A stretch of DNA of 64,000 nt from Actinophytocola sp050699935 (GCF_050699935.1 NZ_JBOHGB010000019.1:1-64000); one strand, 5' to 3'. Shown: positions 50,437-59,215, numbered from the stretch's first letter. Numbers and translations: made by a program. Notes: generated by a model not told the origin, from the letters alone.

Positions 50437-50487
50437 CCTGGAAGGACGCCTTCCTGGCGCTCAATGTCCGAAAGGCGTCCTTCCAGG
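50437..50487. repeat. Intergenic hairpin repeat, copy 5
   Basis: Arms 50437-50452 and 50472-50487 pair perfectly (16 bp). The element lies 15 bases after the AOR stop and before the formate dehydrogenase promoter region, the expected place for a terminator separating the two transcription units. Confidence 0.88.
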
Positions 50488-50514
50488 CCGGCACCACGGG
50501 CAGCGGGCGCGAAC

Positions 50515-50534
50515 GGTATGCTGTATGCAATACC
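50515..50534 (+). promoter_or_regulatory. Candidate operator/promoter site upstream of the formate dehydrogenase gene
   Basis: GGTAT (50515-50519) and ATACC (50530-50534) form an inverted repeat with an internal tandem TATGC-TG-TATGC. The site is AT-rich against the background and lies 16 bp upstream of the start. It could be a GntR-type operator overlapping a -10 element. Confidence 0.4.
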
Positions 50535-50549
50535 GAGGACGGAGCGAGG

Positions 50550-53486
50550 ATGACGACTCTCGACGAGGCGAGCACGGCCGTTCGGACGGTGACGGCCGAG
50601 ATCGACGGCCGTTCGGTGACGGTGCCGGAGGGCACCACGATCTACGACGCCGCCAAGCGGGTCGGCGTCGACATTCCCGTGCTGTGCCACGACGAACGCT
50701 ACGACCCGGTCGGCGTCTGCCGGATGTGCGTGGTCGACACCGGCGCGCGGGTCTTCGCCGCCGCATGCGTGCGCCCGTGCGAGGACGGCATGACGGTCCG
50801 GACCGACACCGAGGACCTGGAGCGCAACCGGGCCGTGCTGACCGAGCTGCTGATCTCCGACCAGCCGCCGAGGGCCGAGGACCCGAAGCAGACGACCACC
50901 GGCGACAACCTGCTGCTGGACCTGGCCGACCGGTTCGACGCCGCCCGCGAGACCACCGACCTGCCGTGTGGTTCCGGGCGGGGCCACGACTCGTCGAACC
51001 CGGTCATCGACGTCAACCACGACGCCTGCATCCTCTGCGACCGCTGTGTCCGCGCGTGCGACGACATCCAGGGCAACGACGTCATCGGCCGCTCCGGCAA
51101 GGGCTACTCGACCCGCATCGCGTTCGACCTCGACGACCCCATGGGCGCGAGCTCGTGCGTGACCTGCGGCGAGTGCGTGCAGGCCTGCCCGACCGGCGCG
51201 CTGACCAACAAGCCCATCAACAACATCCCGATCCAGCCGCGCGAGCGGCTGGACGCGGTCGACAGCGTGTGCCCGTACTGCGGCGTCGGCTGCGCGCTCA
51301 CCTACTACGTGGACCGGGAGCGGGGCGCGATCGCGTTCGCCGAGGGCCGCGACCAGCCGGGTTCGCAGAGCCGGCTGTGCGTCAAGGGCCGCTACGGCTG
51401 GGACTACGCGGCCTCCCCGCAGCGGCTGACCGTGCCGCTGATCCGCACGGAGGAGGCCTACCCGAAGGGCCCGCTGTCCGCGGACGTGCGCGGTGACATG
51501 TCCGCCGACCGCCGGGTCGACGGCGGCGATCGCGGCGGCGGGAAGAAGGGCCGCGACGGGCGCCGCAAGCCGGGCGGGCTCGTGGACTACGACGAGGTCA
51601 TGCCGCACTTCCGGGAGGCCACCTGGGAGGAGGCGCTCGACCTCGTCGCGCGGCGGCTGCGGGAGATCCACGCCGAGGGCGGGCCGGGCGCGATCGCCGG
51701 GTTCGGCTCGGCGAAGTGCTCCAACGAGGAGGCCTACCTCTTCCAGAAGCTGATCCGCGTCGGGTTCGGCACCAACAACGTCGACCACTGCACCCGGCTG
51801 TGCCACGCGTCGTCGGTCGCGGCGCTGTTCGAGGGCGTCGGCTCCGGGGCGGTGTCCACCACCTACGGCGACGTCGCCAACGCCGACGTCGTGATCATCA
51901 CCGGCTCGAACCCGACCGCCAACCACCCGGTCGCGAGCTCATTCTTCAAGCAGGCCCGCCGAAACGGCACGAAGATCGTCTACGTCGACCCGCGAGCCAG
52001 CACGGTCGCCGAGCACGCCGACTACTACTGCCAGGTCAAGCCCGGCACGGATGTGGCGTTCTACAACGCGCTCATGCACGAGGTGATCCGCCTCGGGCTC
52101 ATCGACCGGGACTTCATCGCGGCGCGCGTGTCGAACTACGAGGAGCTGGCGCGCACGGTCGCGGACTACCCGCCGGAGCGAGCCGCGCAGATCACCGGCG
52201 TGGACCCGGGCCTGATCCGCGAGGTCGCCCGGGAGTGGGGCGAGGCGAAAGCCGGCGTCATCTACTGGGGGATGGGCATCTCCCAGCACACCACCGGCAC
52301 CGACAACGCCCGCTGCCTGATCGCGCTGTGCTCGATCACCGGCAACGTCGGCCGGCCCGGCACCGGGCTGCACCCGCTGCGCGGGCAGAACAACGTGCAG
52401 GGCGCGTCCGACGCCGGCCTGATCCCGATGTTCTACCCGGACTACCAGGGCGTGCACAAGGACGGCACGCGGGAGCGGTTCGAGCGGGCCTGGGGCGCGA
52501 AGCTCGACCCGAAGCGCGGCCTGACGGTCACCGAGATCGTCGGCTCGGCGCTCAAACCGGGCGGGGTGCGCGGCATGTACATGCTGGGCGAGAACCCGTT
52601 CCTGTCCGACCCGAACATCAACAAGGTGCGCAAGGCCCTGTCGGCGCTGGACTTCCTGGTGGTGCAGGACATCTTCCTCACCGAGACCGCCGAGTTCGCC
52701 GACGTGATCCTGCCGGCGTCGTCCTACCTGGAGAAGGACGGCAGCTACACCAACACCGACCGCCGGGTGCAGCTCGGCCGCAAGGTGATGGACCCGCCGG
52801 GCCAGGCGCGGGTGGACTGGGAGATCGTCCAGGACATCGCGCGGCGGATCGGGCTGGACTGGTCGTACTCCTCGCCGAGCGAGGTGTTCGACGAGATGGT
52901 GGCGCTCATGCCGTCGTACGCCAACCTGCGCCACGACAACCTCGGGCTGTCCGGCAAGCTGTACCCGAACGACGACCCCGAGCACACCGACGGGACCGTG
53001 GTGATGTTCGACGAGCGGTTCAACACCGACGACGGGCTCGCCCACCTCGTGCCGGCGCAGTGGCTGCCCGCGAAGGAGCTGCCGGACGCGGAGTACCCGC
53101 TGGTGCTCAACACCGGCCGGCTGCTGGAGCACTGGCACACCGGCTCGATGACCCGCCGGTCCTTCGCGCTGGACACGATCGCCCCGGTCGCCGAGGTCTA
53201 CCTGCACCCCAAGGACGCCGCCGACCGCGGGCTCGCGCACGGCGAGCTGGTCCGGGTGCGGTCCCGACGCGGCGTGATCGAGTTACTGGTGCGGGTGTCG
53301 CACCGCGAGCAGCTGGGCAACTGCTTCATCCCGTTTCACTTCCGGGAGGCGGCGGCGAACCTGCTGACGATCGACGAGATCGACCCGTACGGCAAGATTC
53401 CCGAGTTCAAGTTCTGCGCGGTCCAGGTGGAGGCCCTGGGCGCGGATCACACACCGCCCGCGACGGTTGTAGGGGTGCAGGAATGA
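50550..53486 (+). CDS. Formate dehydrogenase alpha subunit (NAD-dependent FdsA/FdhF type)
   Basis: The 978-residue protein has, in order: a complex I NuoG-like [2Fe-2S] domain (Cys46 onward, CHDERYDPVGVCRMC), a ferredoxin segment (CILCDRCVRAC; CVTCGECVQACPTGAL), a [4Fe-4S] site CPYCGVGC (Cys241, 244, 248) with Cys277, and a bis-pterin domain. The catalytic position is Cys418 in RLCHASS (Cys, not selenocysteine). It ends with the MGD-binding GRLLEHWHTGSMTRRS. A Gly/Arg/Lys-rich linker of about 40 residues follows PKGPLSADVRGD. It oxidises formate to CO2 and passes electrons to NuoEF encoded downstream. Confidence 0.92.
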   Translation: MTTLDEASTAVRTVTAEIDGRSVTVPEGTTIYDAAKRVGVDIPVLCHDERYDPVGVCRMCVVDTGARVFAAACVRPCEDGMTVRTDTEDLERNRAVLTELLISDQPPRAEDPKQTTTGDNLLLDLADRFDAARETTDLPCGSGRGHDSSNPVIDVNHDACILCDRCVRACDDIQGNDVIGRSGKGYSTRIAFDLDDPMGASSCVTCGECVQACPTGALTNKPINNIPIQPRERLDAVDSVCPYCGVGCALTYYVDRERGAIAFAEGRDQPGSQSRLCVKGRYGWDYAASPQRLTVPLIRTEEAYPKGPLSADVRGDMSADRRVDGGDRGGGKKGRDGRRKPGGLVDYDEVMPHFREATWEEALDLVARRLREIHAEGGPGAIAGFGSAKCSNEEAYLFQKLIRVGFGTNNVDHCTRLCHASSVAALFEGVGSGAVSTTYGDVANADVVIITGSNPTANHPVASSFFKQARRNGTKIVYVDPRASTVAEHADYYCQVKPGTDVAFYNALMHEVIRLGLIDRDFIAARVSNYEELARTVADYPPERAAQITGVDPGLIREVAREWGEAKAGVIYWGMGISQHTTGTDNARCLIALCSITGNVGRPGTGLHPLRGQNNVQGASDAGLIPMFYPDYQGVHKDGTRERFERAWGAKLDPKRGLTVTEIVGSALKPGGVRGMYMLGENPFLSDPNINKVRKALSALDFLVVQDIFLTETAEFADVILPASSYLEKDGSYTNTDRRVQLGRKVMDPPGQARVDWEIVQDIARRIGLDWSYSSPSEVFDEMVALMPSYANLRHDNLGLSGKLYPNDDPEHTDGTVVMFDERFNTDDGLAHLVPAQWLPAKELPDAEYPLVLNTGRLLEHWHTGSMTRRSFALDTIAPVAEVYLHPKDAADRGLAHGELVRVRSRRGVIELLVRVSHREQLGNCFIPFHFREAAANLLTIDEIDPYGKIPEFKFCAVQVEALGADHTPPATVVGVQE

Positions 53487-53601
53487 CGTGTGCCAACCGC
53501 ACCCAAGGGGAACGGGATGCAACTCAGCCACAAGTACGAGCCGAACTGGACGGTATCCGCCCATGGTGACTACAAGGGTTAATTCCGGGGAGGCGGGACA
53601 G
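53481..53601 (+). repeat. Dispersed element, copy B (between fdhA and nuoEF)
   Basis: This is the second copy of the element at 9980-10110. It starts at the fdhA stop and ends at GGCGGGACAG. The stem seen in copy A is kept as CTGGA (53546-53550) with TCCGG (53584-53588), using one G-T pair where A has C-G. A 21-codon ORF (53517-53582, AAGGGGA ribosome-binding site, MQLSHKYEPNW...) is also possible, but its counterpart in copy A has ACG instead of ATG. Confidence 0.75.
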
Positions 53602-55281
53602 ACCCGTCGCGTTGCGGGTGTGGAGGCGCGCGCGGGGAAGTTCCCCGGGCCGTCGCTGATCCCCGCGCTCAACGCGATCCAGGCCCGGCTGGGCTGGCTG
53701 CCGCGCGAGGAGCTGGAGGAGCTGGCCCGCGAGGCGCGGCGACCGCGGTACGAGATCGAGGGCCTCGTCTCGTTCTACCCGCACTTCCGCACGACGCCGC
53801 CGGCCAAGGTCGCGCTGCACGTCTGCCACGACCTGTCCTGCTGGGCGCGCTCCGGCGAGGAGCGGCTCGCTGAGCTGCGGGCCCGCTACGGCGAGGACGC
53901 CGATGTCGAGCTGGTCGAGGTGTCCTGCCTCGGGCGCTGTGACGTGGCGCCGGCCGCGGCGGTCAACGAGCACCCCACCCCGGTGTCCGATGTGGACTCA
54001 CTGGTGGCGGCGGCACGGGACGACGGGGTGGGCGAGGCCGCCGCGACCGTGCGCACCGAGCCGTGGCCCAACGACCCGTACCCGGCCGGGTCCGGGGTCG
54101 CCGATCGGTACGCGGCGCTGCGGGCCCTGCTGGCGGGCGAGGTGCGTGCCGACGACGTCGTGGCGACGCTGTCGGCCTCCGGGCTGCGCGGGATGGGCGG
54201 CGCCGGGTTCCCCACGGGCAAGAAGTGGGAGCTGGTCGCCGGCACCGACGACGGTGCCGACGGCGCTGTCAAGTACGCCGTCTGCAACGCCGACGAGTCC
54301 GAGCCGGGCACGTTCAAGGACCGGCAGATCCTCGCCGACCAGCCGCACCTGGTCCTCGAGGGGCTGCTGCTGGGCATGGCCGTGGTCGGCGCGGAGCAGG
54401 GCTGGGTGTTCATCCGCCACGAGTACGGGCCGGAGGAACGCGTGCTGCGGGCGGAGATCGCCGCGCTGCGCGAGGCCGGCGTGATCGGCCCGGACGCCTG
54501 CGGCAGCGGCCGGCGGCTGGAGCTCGACGTCTTCGTCTCGCCGGGCGGCTACATCCTCGGCGAGGAGACCGCGCTGCTGGAGTGCATGGAGGGCCACCGG
54601 GGCGAGCCGCGGAACAAGCCGCCCTTCCCGGGCACGTACGGGCTGCACGGCCGGCCCACGCTGATGAACTCGGTGGAGACGTTCGCCGACGTGCCGGTCA
54701 TCGTGCGGCGCGGCGCGGACTGGTGGCGGGACCAGGGGCTCGGCGACTCGGTCGGCTGGAAGTTCTTCGCCGTGTCCGGTCACGTGGCGAACCCCGGGGT
54801 GTACTGCGTGCCGATGGGCACCACGGTCCGCTCGCTGATCGACACCGCCGGGGGCGTGCTCGACGGGCGTCCGGTCGGGGCGGTGCAGCCGGGCGGGGCG
54901 TCGTCGAACTTCATCGGGCCGGACCGGCTCGACCTCGCACTGGACTTCGGCACGCTCGCGGAGGCCGGCACGATGCTCGGCTCGGGTGCGCTGGTGGTGC
55001 TGGCCGAGGGCACCGACCTGCTGGCCGCCTCCACCAACGTGCTGCGCTTCTTCCGCGACGAGTCCTGCGGCAAGTGCGTGCCGTGCCGGGTGGGGTCCAC
55101 CAAGGCCCATGCGATGCTGCGGGAGGTGCTGGACTCCGGTTCCTCGCTGGACTCGCTCGATGGAGCGCGGCGGGCACGGCTGCGGGAGCTGGAGGAGGCC
55201 ATGCGCAAGACGTCGATCTGCGGTCTGGGCCAGGTCGCGCTCGGGCCCGTGATCTCCGTGCTGGGCCTGGAGAATCGTTGA
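53488..55281 (+). CDS. Fused NuoE-NuoF, NADH-oxidoreductase module of formate dehydrogenase
   Basis: A NuoE-like domain (PSLIPALNAIQARLGWLP; [2Fe-2S] ligands in HVCHDLSCWA and SCLGRCDVAP) is fused to a NuoF-like domain with the FMN/NAD motifs GMGGAGFPTGKKW and YILGEETALLECMEG, and the [4Fe-4S] site ESCGKCVPC plus ICGLGQVA. With the alpha subunit it makes an FdsABG/HymAB-type enzyme linking formate to NAD(H). The start is uncertain: GTG 53488 would include element B as an N-terminal extension, ATG 53563 is internal to it, and GTG 53620 begins at the conserved domain. Conserved residues start after 53620. Confidence 0.88.
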   Translation: MCQPHPRGTGCNSATSTSRTGRYPPMVTTRVNSGEAGQTRRVAGVEARAGKFPGPSLIPALNAIQARLGWLPREELEELAREARRPRYEIEGLVSFYPHFRTTPPAKVALHVCHDLSCWARSGEERLAELRARYGEDADVELVEVSCLGRCDVAPAAAVNEHPTPVSDVDSLVAAARDDGVGEAAATVRTEPWPNDPYPAGSGVADRYAALRALLAGEVRADDVVATLSASGLRGMGGAGFPTGKKWELVAGTDDGADGAVKYAVCNADESEPGTFKDRQILADQPHLVLEGLLLGMAVVGAEQGWVFIRHEYGPEERVLRAEIAALREAGVIGPDACGSGRRLELDVFVSPGGYILGEETALLECMEGHRGEPRNKPPFPGTYGLHGRPTLMNSVETFADVPVIVRRGADWWRDQGLGDSVGWKFFAVSGHVANPGVYCVPMGTTVRSLIDTAGGVLDGRPVGAVQPGGASSNFIGPDRLDLALDFGTLAEAGTMLGSGALVVLAEGTDLLAASTNVLRFFRDESCGKCVPCRVGSTKAHAMLREVLDSGSSLDSLDGARRARLRELEEAMRKTSICGLGQVALGPVISVLGLENR

Positions 55282-56498
55282 GCGGTAGGGAGTTCTTCAC
55301 CGCCCGCACCGTCACCGAGGCCCTTGCGGGGTTCCGCCCCGCGCACCGCACCCCCGTCGAGGACGTCCCGCTCGCCGCCGCGCTGCACCGGGTGCCCGCC
55401 GAACCGGTCACCGCGCCGGACCCGTTGCCCGGGTTCGCTCGCTCTACTGTGGACGGCTATGCGGTGCGGGCCGCGGACACCTATGGCGCCTCCGACGGGC
55501 TGCCGTCCTATGTGGACCTGTTGGGTGCGGTGCGGATGGGCGAGGAGCCCACGGTCGCGGTTCGGCCGGGAGGCTGCGTCGCGATGCCGACCGGGGGCGT
55601 GCTGCCCGCGGGCGCGGACGCGGTGGTGATGGTCGAGTACACGGCCGAGACGATGCCCGGCACGATCGAGATCACCCGGCCGGTCGCACCGGGCGGCGGG
55701 GTGGTCCGCGCGGACGAGGACGTCGCGGCCGGCGCCGAGCTGGTGCCCGCCGGCCGCCCGCTACGCGCGCCGGACCTCGGGCTGCTGGCCGCCGCCGGCG
55801 TCACGAACGTCGCGGTGCACACCAGGCCGCGGGTGGCGATCATCTCGACCGGTGACGAGGTCGTGCCGCCGCAGGTCCGGTCGCCGGCGCCGGGCCAGGT
55901 GCGCGACGCGACGGCCGCCGCGCTGGCCGGCCTGGTGGCCGACGCCGGCGGCGAGCCGGTTCTCGCGGGCATCGTCGGCGACGAGCCGGGCGCGCTGAAG
56001 GCCAGGCTGACCGAGGTGCTGCCCGGGTCCGACCTCGTGGTGGTGTCGGCGGGCTCGTCGGTCGGCACGCGGGACGAGACCGCGGGCGCCGTGGCCGCCG
56101 TCGGCGAGATCTGGTGCCACGGGCTCGCGATCAAGCCGGGGAAGCCGACGCTGCTGGCCGACTGCGGCGGGATCCCGCTGATCGGGCTGCCCGGCAACCC
56201 GCTGTCCGCGCTCGTGGTGTTCGGTCAGGTCGGCACGCCGTTGCTGTGGCGGCTGTCCGGCTGCCAGCGACCGCCGCCGTCGCCGAGCGCCCGGGCCCGG
56301 CTCTCGCGCGACCTCGCCTCCGCGGCCGGGCGGCTCGACGTGGTCCAGGTGACGGTCCGCGACGGGGTGGCCGAGCCGCTGTTCGGGCCGTCCGCGCTGC
56401 TGTCCGTGCTGACCCGGGCCGACGGGTACGTGCTCGTCCCGGAGCCGGCCACCGGTCTGGACGCGGGCAGCGAGGTCGAGGTCGTGCTGTACCGATGA
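55278..56498 (+). CDS. moeA: Molybdopterin molybdotransferase MoeA
   Basis: The 406-residue protein has the MoeA pattern: PLPGFARSTVDGYAVRAADT, GGVLPAGADAVVMVE, RPRVAIISTGDEVV, VVSAGSSVGTRDET, AIKPGKPTLLA and GLPGNPLSALVVF. It inserts molybdate (or tungstate) into adenylylated molybdopterin. It starts at TTG 55278 overlapping the nuoEF stop, and its own stop overlaps the second moeA-type gene. It is thus part of the formate dehydrogenase transcript. Confidence 0.92.
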   Translation: MSGREFFTARTVTEALAGFRPAHRTPVEDVPLAAALHRVPAEPVTAPDPLPGFARSTVDGYAVRAADTYGASDGLPSYVDLLGAVRMGEEPTVAVRPGGCVAMPTGGVLPAGADAVVMVEYTAETMPGTIEITRPVAPGGGVVRADEDVAAGAELVPAGRPLRAPDLGLLAAAGVTNVAVHTRPRVAIISTGDEVVPPQVRSPAPGQVRDATAAALAGLVADAGGEPVLAGIVGDEPGALKARLTEVLPGSDLVVVSAGSSVGTRDETAGAVAAVGEIWCHGLAIKPGKPTLLADCGGIPLIGLPGNPLSALVVFGQVGTPLLWRLSGCQRPPPSPSARARLSRDLASAAGRLDVVQVTVRDGVAEPLFGPSALLSVLTRADGYVLVPEPATGLDAGSEVEVVLYR

Positions 56499-58408
56499 GC
56501 CCGGAGAGCCCCTTCGTCTCCGACGTGCCCGCCGCCGAGGCCCTCGCGGCGTGGCGCGAGGCCCGCGCGGCGGCTGGCTGCCCCGCCCGGGTCGGCACCC
56601 TCCGGGTGCCGGTCGGGTCGGTCATGGGACGGGTGAGCGCCGAGCCGGTGTGGGCGCGGCGGTCCTCGCCCGCGTTCGACTCGGCCGGGATGGACGGCAT
56701 CGCGGTCCGGGCCGCGGACACGGTCGGCGCGAGCGAGACCACGCCCGTGCTCCTGGCCGACTTCGAGGTCGTCGACACCGGCGACCCGCTGCCCGCCGGC
56801 TACGACGCGGTGGTCATGCGCGAGCAGGTGCACCGGACCGGCGACGGCAAGGCGGAGCTGCGCGCGGCGGTCCCGCCCTACCAGCACGTCCGCTCGATCG
56901 GCGAGGACATCAGCGCGGCCGAGCTGCTGCTGCCGGAGGGCCACCGGCTCCGCCCGGTCGACGCCGCCGCCTGTGCCGCCGCGGGGGTCACCGAGCTCGC
57001 CGTCCGGCGTGCCCCGGTGGTCGCGATCGTGCCCACCGGGGACGAGATCCGCCCGATCGGCGCTGACCTCGGCCCGGGCGACATCCTCGACACGAACTCC
57101 CTGATGCTGGCCGCGCAGGCGCGCGAGGCCGGCTGCGAGTCCCGGGTCGGCGAGATCGTCCCGGACGACCCGGCCGCCATCACCGCCGCGCTGCGGGCGG
57201 CGGCCGGCGAGGCAGACCTCGTCCTGCTCGTCGCGGGCTCCAGCGCCGGCCGCGACGACTACACCGCCCGCGTGGTCGCCGGTGCGGGCACGCTCGCCGT
57301 GCACGGGGTCGCCGTGCGCCCGGGCCATCCCGTCGTGCTCGGCACGGTCGGCACGACTCCCGTCGTCGGCGTGCCCGGCTACCCGGTGTCGGCGGCGCTC
57401 ACGTTCGACATCTTCGTCGCCCCGGTGCTCGCCGAGCTCGAGGGAGCCGCCCCCCGCGAGCGCCCGGCCGCGACCGCCCGGCTGGCCAGGAAGCTGCCGT
57501 CCGCCATCGGCATGGACGACTGGGTCCGGGTGCGGCTGGGGCGGGTGGGGGACCAGGTCGTGGCCACCCCGCTGCCGCGCGGCGCGGGCGTGCTCACCTC
57601 GCTCGTGCGCGCGGACGGGCTGCTCGTCGTACCGTCCGGTGTGGAGGGTCGACACGCCGGGGCCGAGGTGGCGGTGGAGCTGTTGCGGGGCCTCGGCGAG
57701 ATCGACCGCACCATCGTCGTGATCGGCTCGCACGACCTGGTGCTCGACCTCGCCGCGTCCGCTCTGCGCGCCGCCGACCCGCTGATCACGCTGGCATCGT
57801 CCAACGTCGGCTCCCTCGGCGGCCTCGTCGCCCTCCGCGACGGCCTGTGCCACCTCGCCGGCTCGCACCTGCTGGACCCGGCCACCGGCGAGTACACGCT
57901 GCCCTATGTGGACAGACTGCTCGGCGTGGACGCGGACGTCGCGGTGGTCCGGCTGGTCCACCGCGACCAGGGGCTGATCGTGGCGCCGGGCAACCCGCTG
58001 GGGCTGACCGGGATCGGCTCCCTGACCCGTCCCGGGGTCCGCTACGTCAACCGGCAGCGCGGCGCGGGAACGCGTGCGCTGCTGGATCACGAGCTCGCCG
58101 GTGGCGGCATCGACCCCACCGGGGTCGCCGGCTACCAGCGGGAGGAGCACACCCACCTCGCGGTCGCGGCGGCCGTGGCCGCAGGCAGCGCGGACGTGGG
58201 CATGGGCATCCTCGCCGCGGCCCGCGCGTTCGGCCTGGACTTCGTCCCGGTGGCCCAGGAGCCCTACGACCTCGTCGTCCGCACCGACGAGCTGGCCGGT
58301 CCGCTGCTTGCTCCACTGTGGACACTGTTGGACCGCGAGGACTTCCGTGCCGGGGTGGAGGCCCTCGGCGGCTACTCCTGCCGCGAGACCGGCCGCCGCG
58401 TCCGCTGA
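56495..58408 (+). CDS. MoeA fused to a periplasmic-binding-protein-like (LysR substrate/PBP) domain
   Basis: The 637-residue protein has an N-terminal MoeA domain (about 1-400): SPAFDSAGMDGIAVRAADT, VVAIVPTGDEIRPIG, LLVAGSSAGRDDY, VRPGHPVVLG, GVPGYPVSAALTF. A C-terminal class II PBP-like domain follows (IVVIGSHDLVLDLAA, ITLASSNVGSLGGLVAL, YVNRQRGAGTRALLDHEL, EEHTHLAVAAAVAAGSADVGMG). The second domain may bind molybdate, tungstate or an intermediate. Directly after a canonical moeA, it suggests metal-specific insertion for one of the two local enzymes. Confidence 0.9.
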   Translation: MSPESPFVSDVPAAEALAAWREARAAAGCPARVGTLRVPVGSVMGRVSAEPVWARRSSPAFDSAGMDGIAVRAADTVGASETTPVLLADFEVVDTGDPLPAGYDAVVMREQVHRTGDGKAELRAAVPPYQHVRSIGEDISAAELLLPEGHRLRPVDAAACAAAGVTELAVRRAPVVAIVPTGDEIRPIGADLGPGDILDTNSLMLAAQAREAGCESRVGEIVPDDPAAITAALRAAAGEADLVLLVAGSSAGRDDYTARVVAGAGTLAVHGVAVRPGHPVVLGTVGTTPVVGVPGYPVSAALTFDIFVAPVLAELEGAAPRERPAATARLARKLPSAIGMDDWVRVRLGRVGDQVVATPLPRGAGVLTSLVRADGLLVVPSGVEGRHAGAEVAVELLRGLGEIDRTIVVIGSHDLVLDLAASALRAADPLITLASSNVGSLGGLVALRDGLCHLAGSHLLDPATGEYTLPYVDRLLGVDADVAVVRLVHRDQGLIVAPGNPLGLTGIGSLTRPGVRYVNRQRGAGTRALLDHELAGGGIDPTGVAGYQREEHTHLAVAAAVAAGSADVGMGILAAARAFGLDFVPVAQEPYDLVVRTDELAGPLLAPLWTLLDREDFRAGVEALGGYSCRETGRRVR

Positions 58409-58418
58409 CCGGTCGGCG

Positions 58419-59215
58419 TCACGCGCGGCGTTCGATGAAGACGGTGTCGTGCCACACGCCGTCCAGCCGCGCGATGCTCGCCCGGTTCTCGGTGAAGATC
58501 GCGCTCTGCAGGGTCCACAGGCCGGCCTCGTCCGCGGCCATGACCTGCTTGCGGATCAACGCCTTGCCCACCCCGCGGCCGCATGCGCCGCCGGCGACGT
58601 AGATGGCGGTCTCGGCCACACCGGCGTAGCACTCGCGGAGCGACACCGGGTACAGCGCGGTCCAGCCCGCGACCTCGCCCGGCTCGTCGTCGAGCTCGGC
58701 GACATATGCGAAACACCTCGGGCAGCCACTTCGCGTCGAGGCTCTCGCGGCTGGGCACGGTGGTCTCGAAGGTGGCGATGCCGGTTGCGATGCCCTCGGC
58801 GTAGATGCGGCGCACCGCGGGCCAGTCGCGCGGCTCGAGGGCGCGGACGGTGACGTCGGACGGCACGTCGGTGGGGTAGCGGGGGCGGGCGGCGAGCGCG
58901 CCCGTCACGGCGTCCGCGGCGTGGCGCAGACCGTCTCGGCGGGACTGCTCGACGGTGATCCGGTCCGCGCCGTGCGCCACCAGGAAGCCGGCGTCGGCGA
59001 GCACGCGGACGTGGTGCGCGCAGCTGGACTCACCGATGCCGAGCAGCTCCGCGAGCGCCACCACGCCGATCCCGCCCGGCGTGGTGGCGACCGCGTGCAA
59101 CAGCCGGACCCCGGGCCGGCTCGGACAGGCAGGCGAACCACCCGGCGTAGGCGGCGGCCTCCGCGTCCGGCAGTACCCGCGTGTCCGGTGCGGCGGCTCG
59201 TGGTACCGGGGTCAT
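58419..59215 (-). pseudogene. ArsR-HTH/GNAT acetyltransferase fusion, two apparent frameshifts
   Basis: Three frames joined end to end give one protein. First is an N-terminal piece AAYAGWFACLSEPA. After an extra G in a G-run near 59115, an ArsR winged helix follows (HAVATTPGGIGVVALAELLGIGESSCAHHVRVLADAGFLV) running into a Pat-like GNAT start (VTVRALEPRDWPAVRRIYAEGIATGIATFE). After a second one-base shift near 58710 it continues with GWTALYPVSLRECYAGVAETAIYV and GKALIRKQVMAADEAGLWTLQ to the stop at 58419. HTH-GNAT fusions are known in actinomycetes. Either the gene is dead or the assembly has two indels. Confidence 0.7.

Noticed and set aside
19979..50487. Hairpin repeats as insertion sequences or CRISPR repeats
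   Set aside because: Copies are about 50 bp, scattered, have no transposase, no regular spacing and no spacers.
53517..53582. 21-codon ORF in element B as an independent gene
   Set aside because: It has a good ribosome-binding site, but copy A has ACG at the start and the second half of the peptide is not conserved. It is kept only as a remark on the element.
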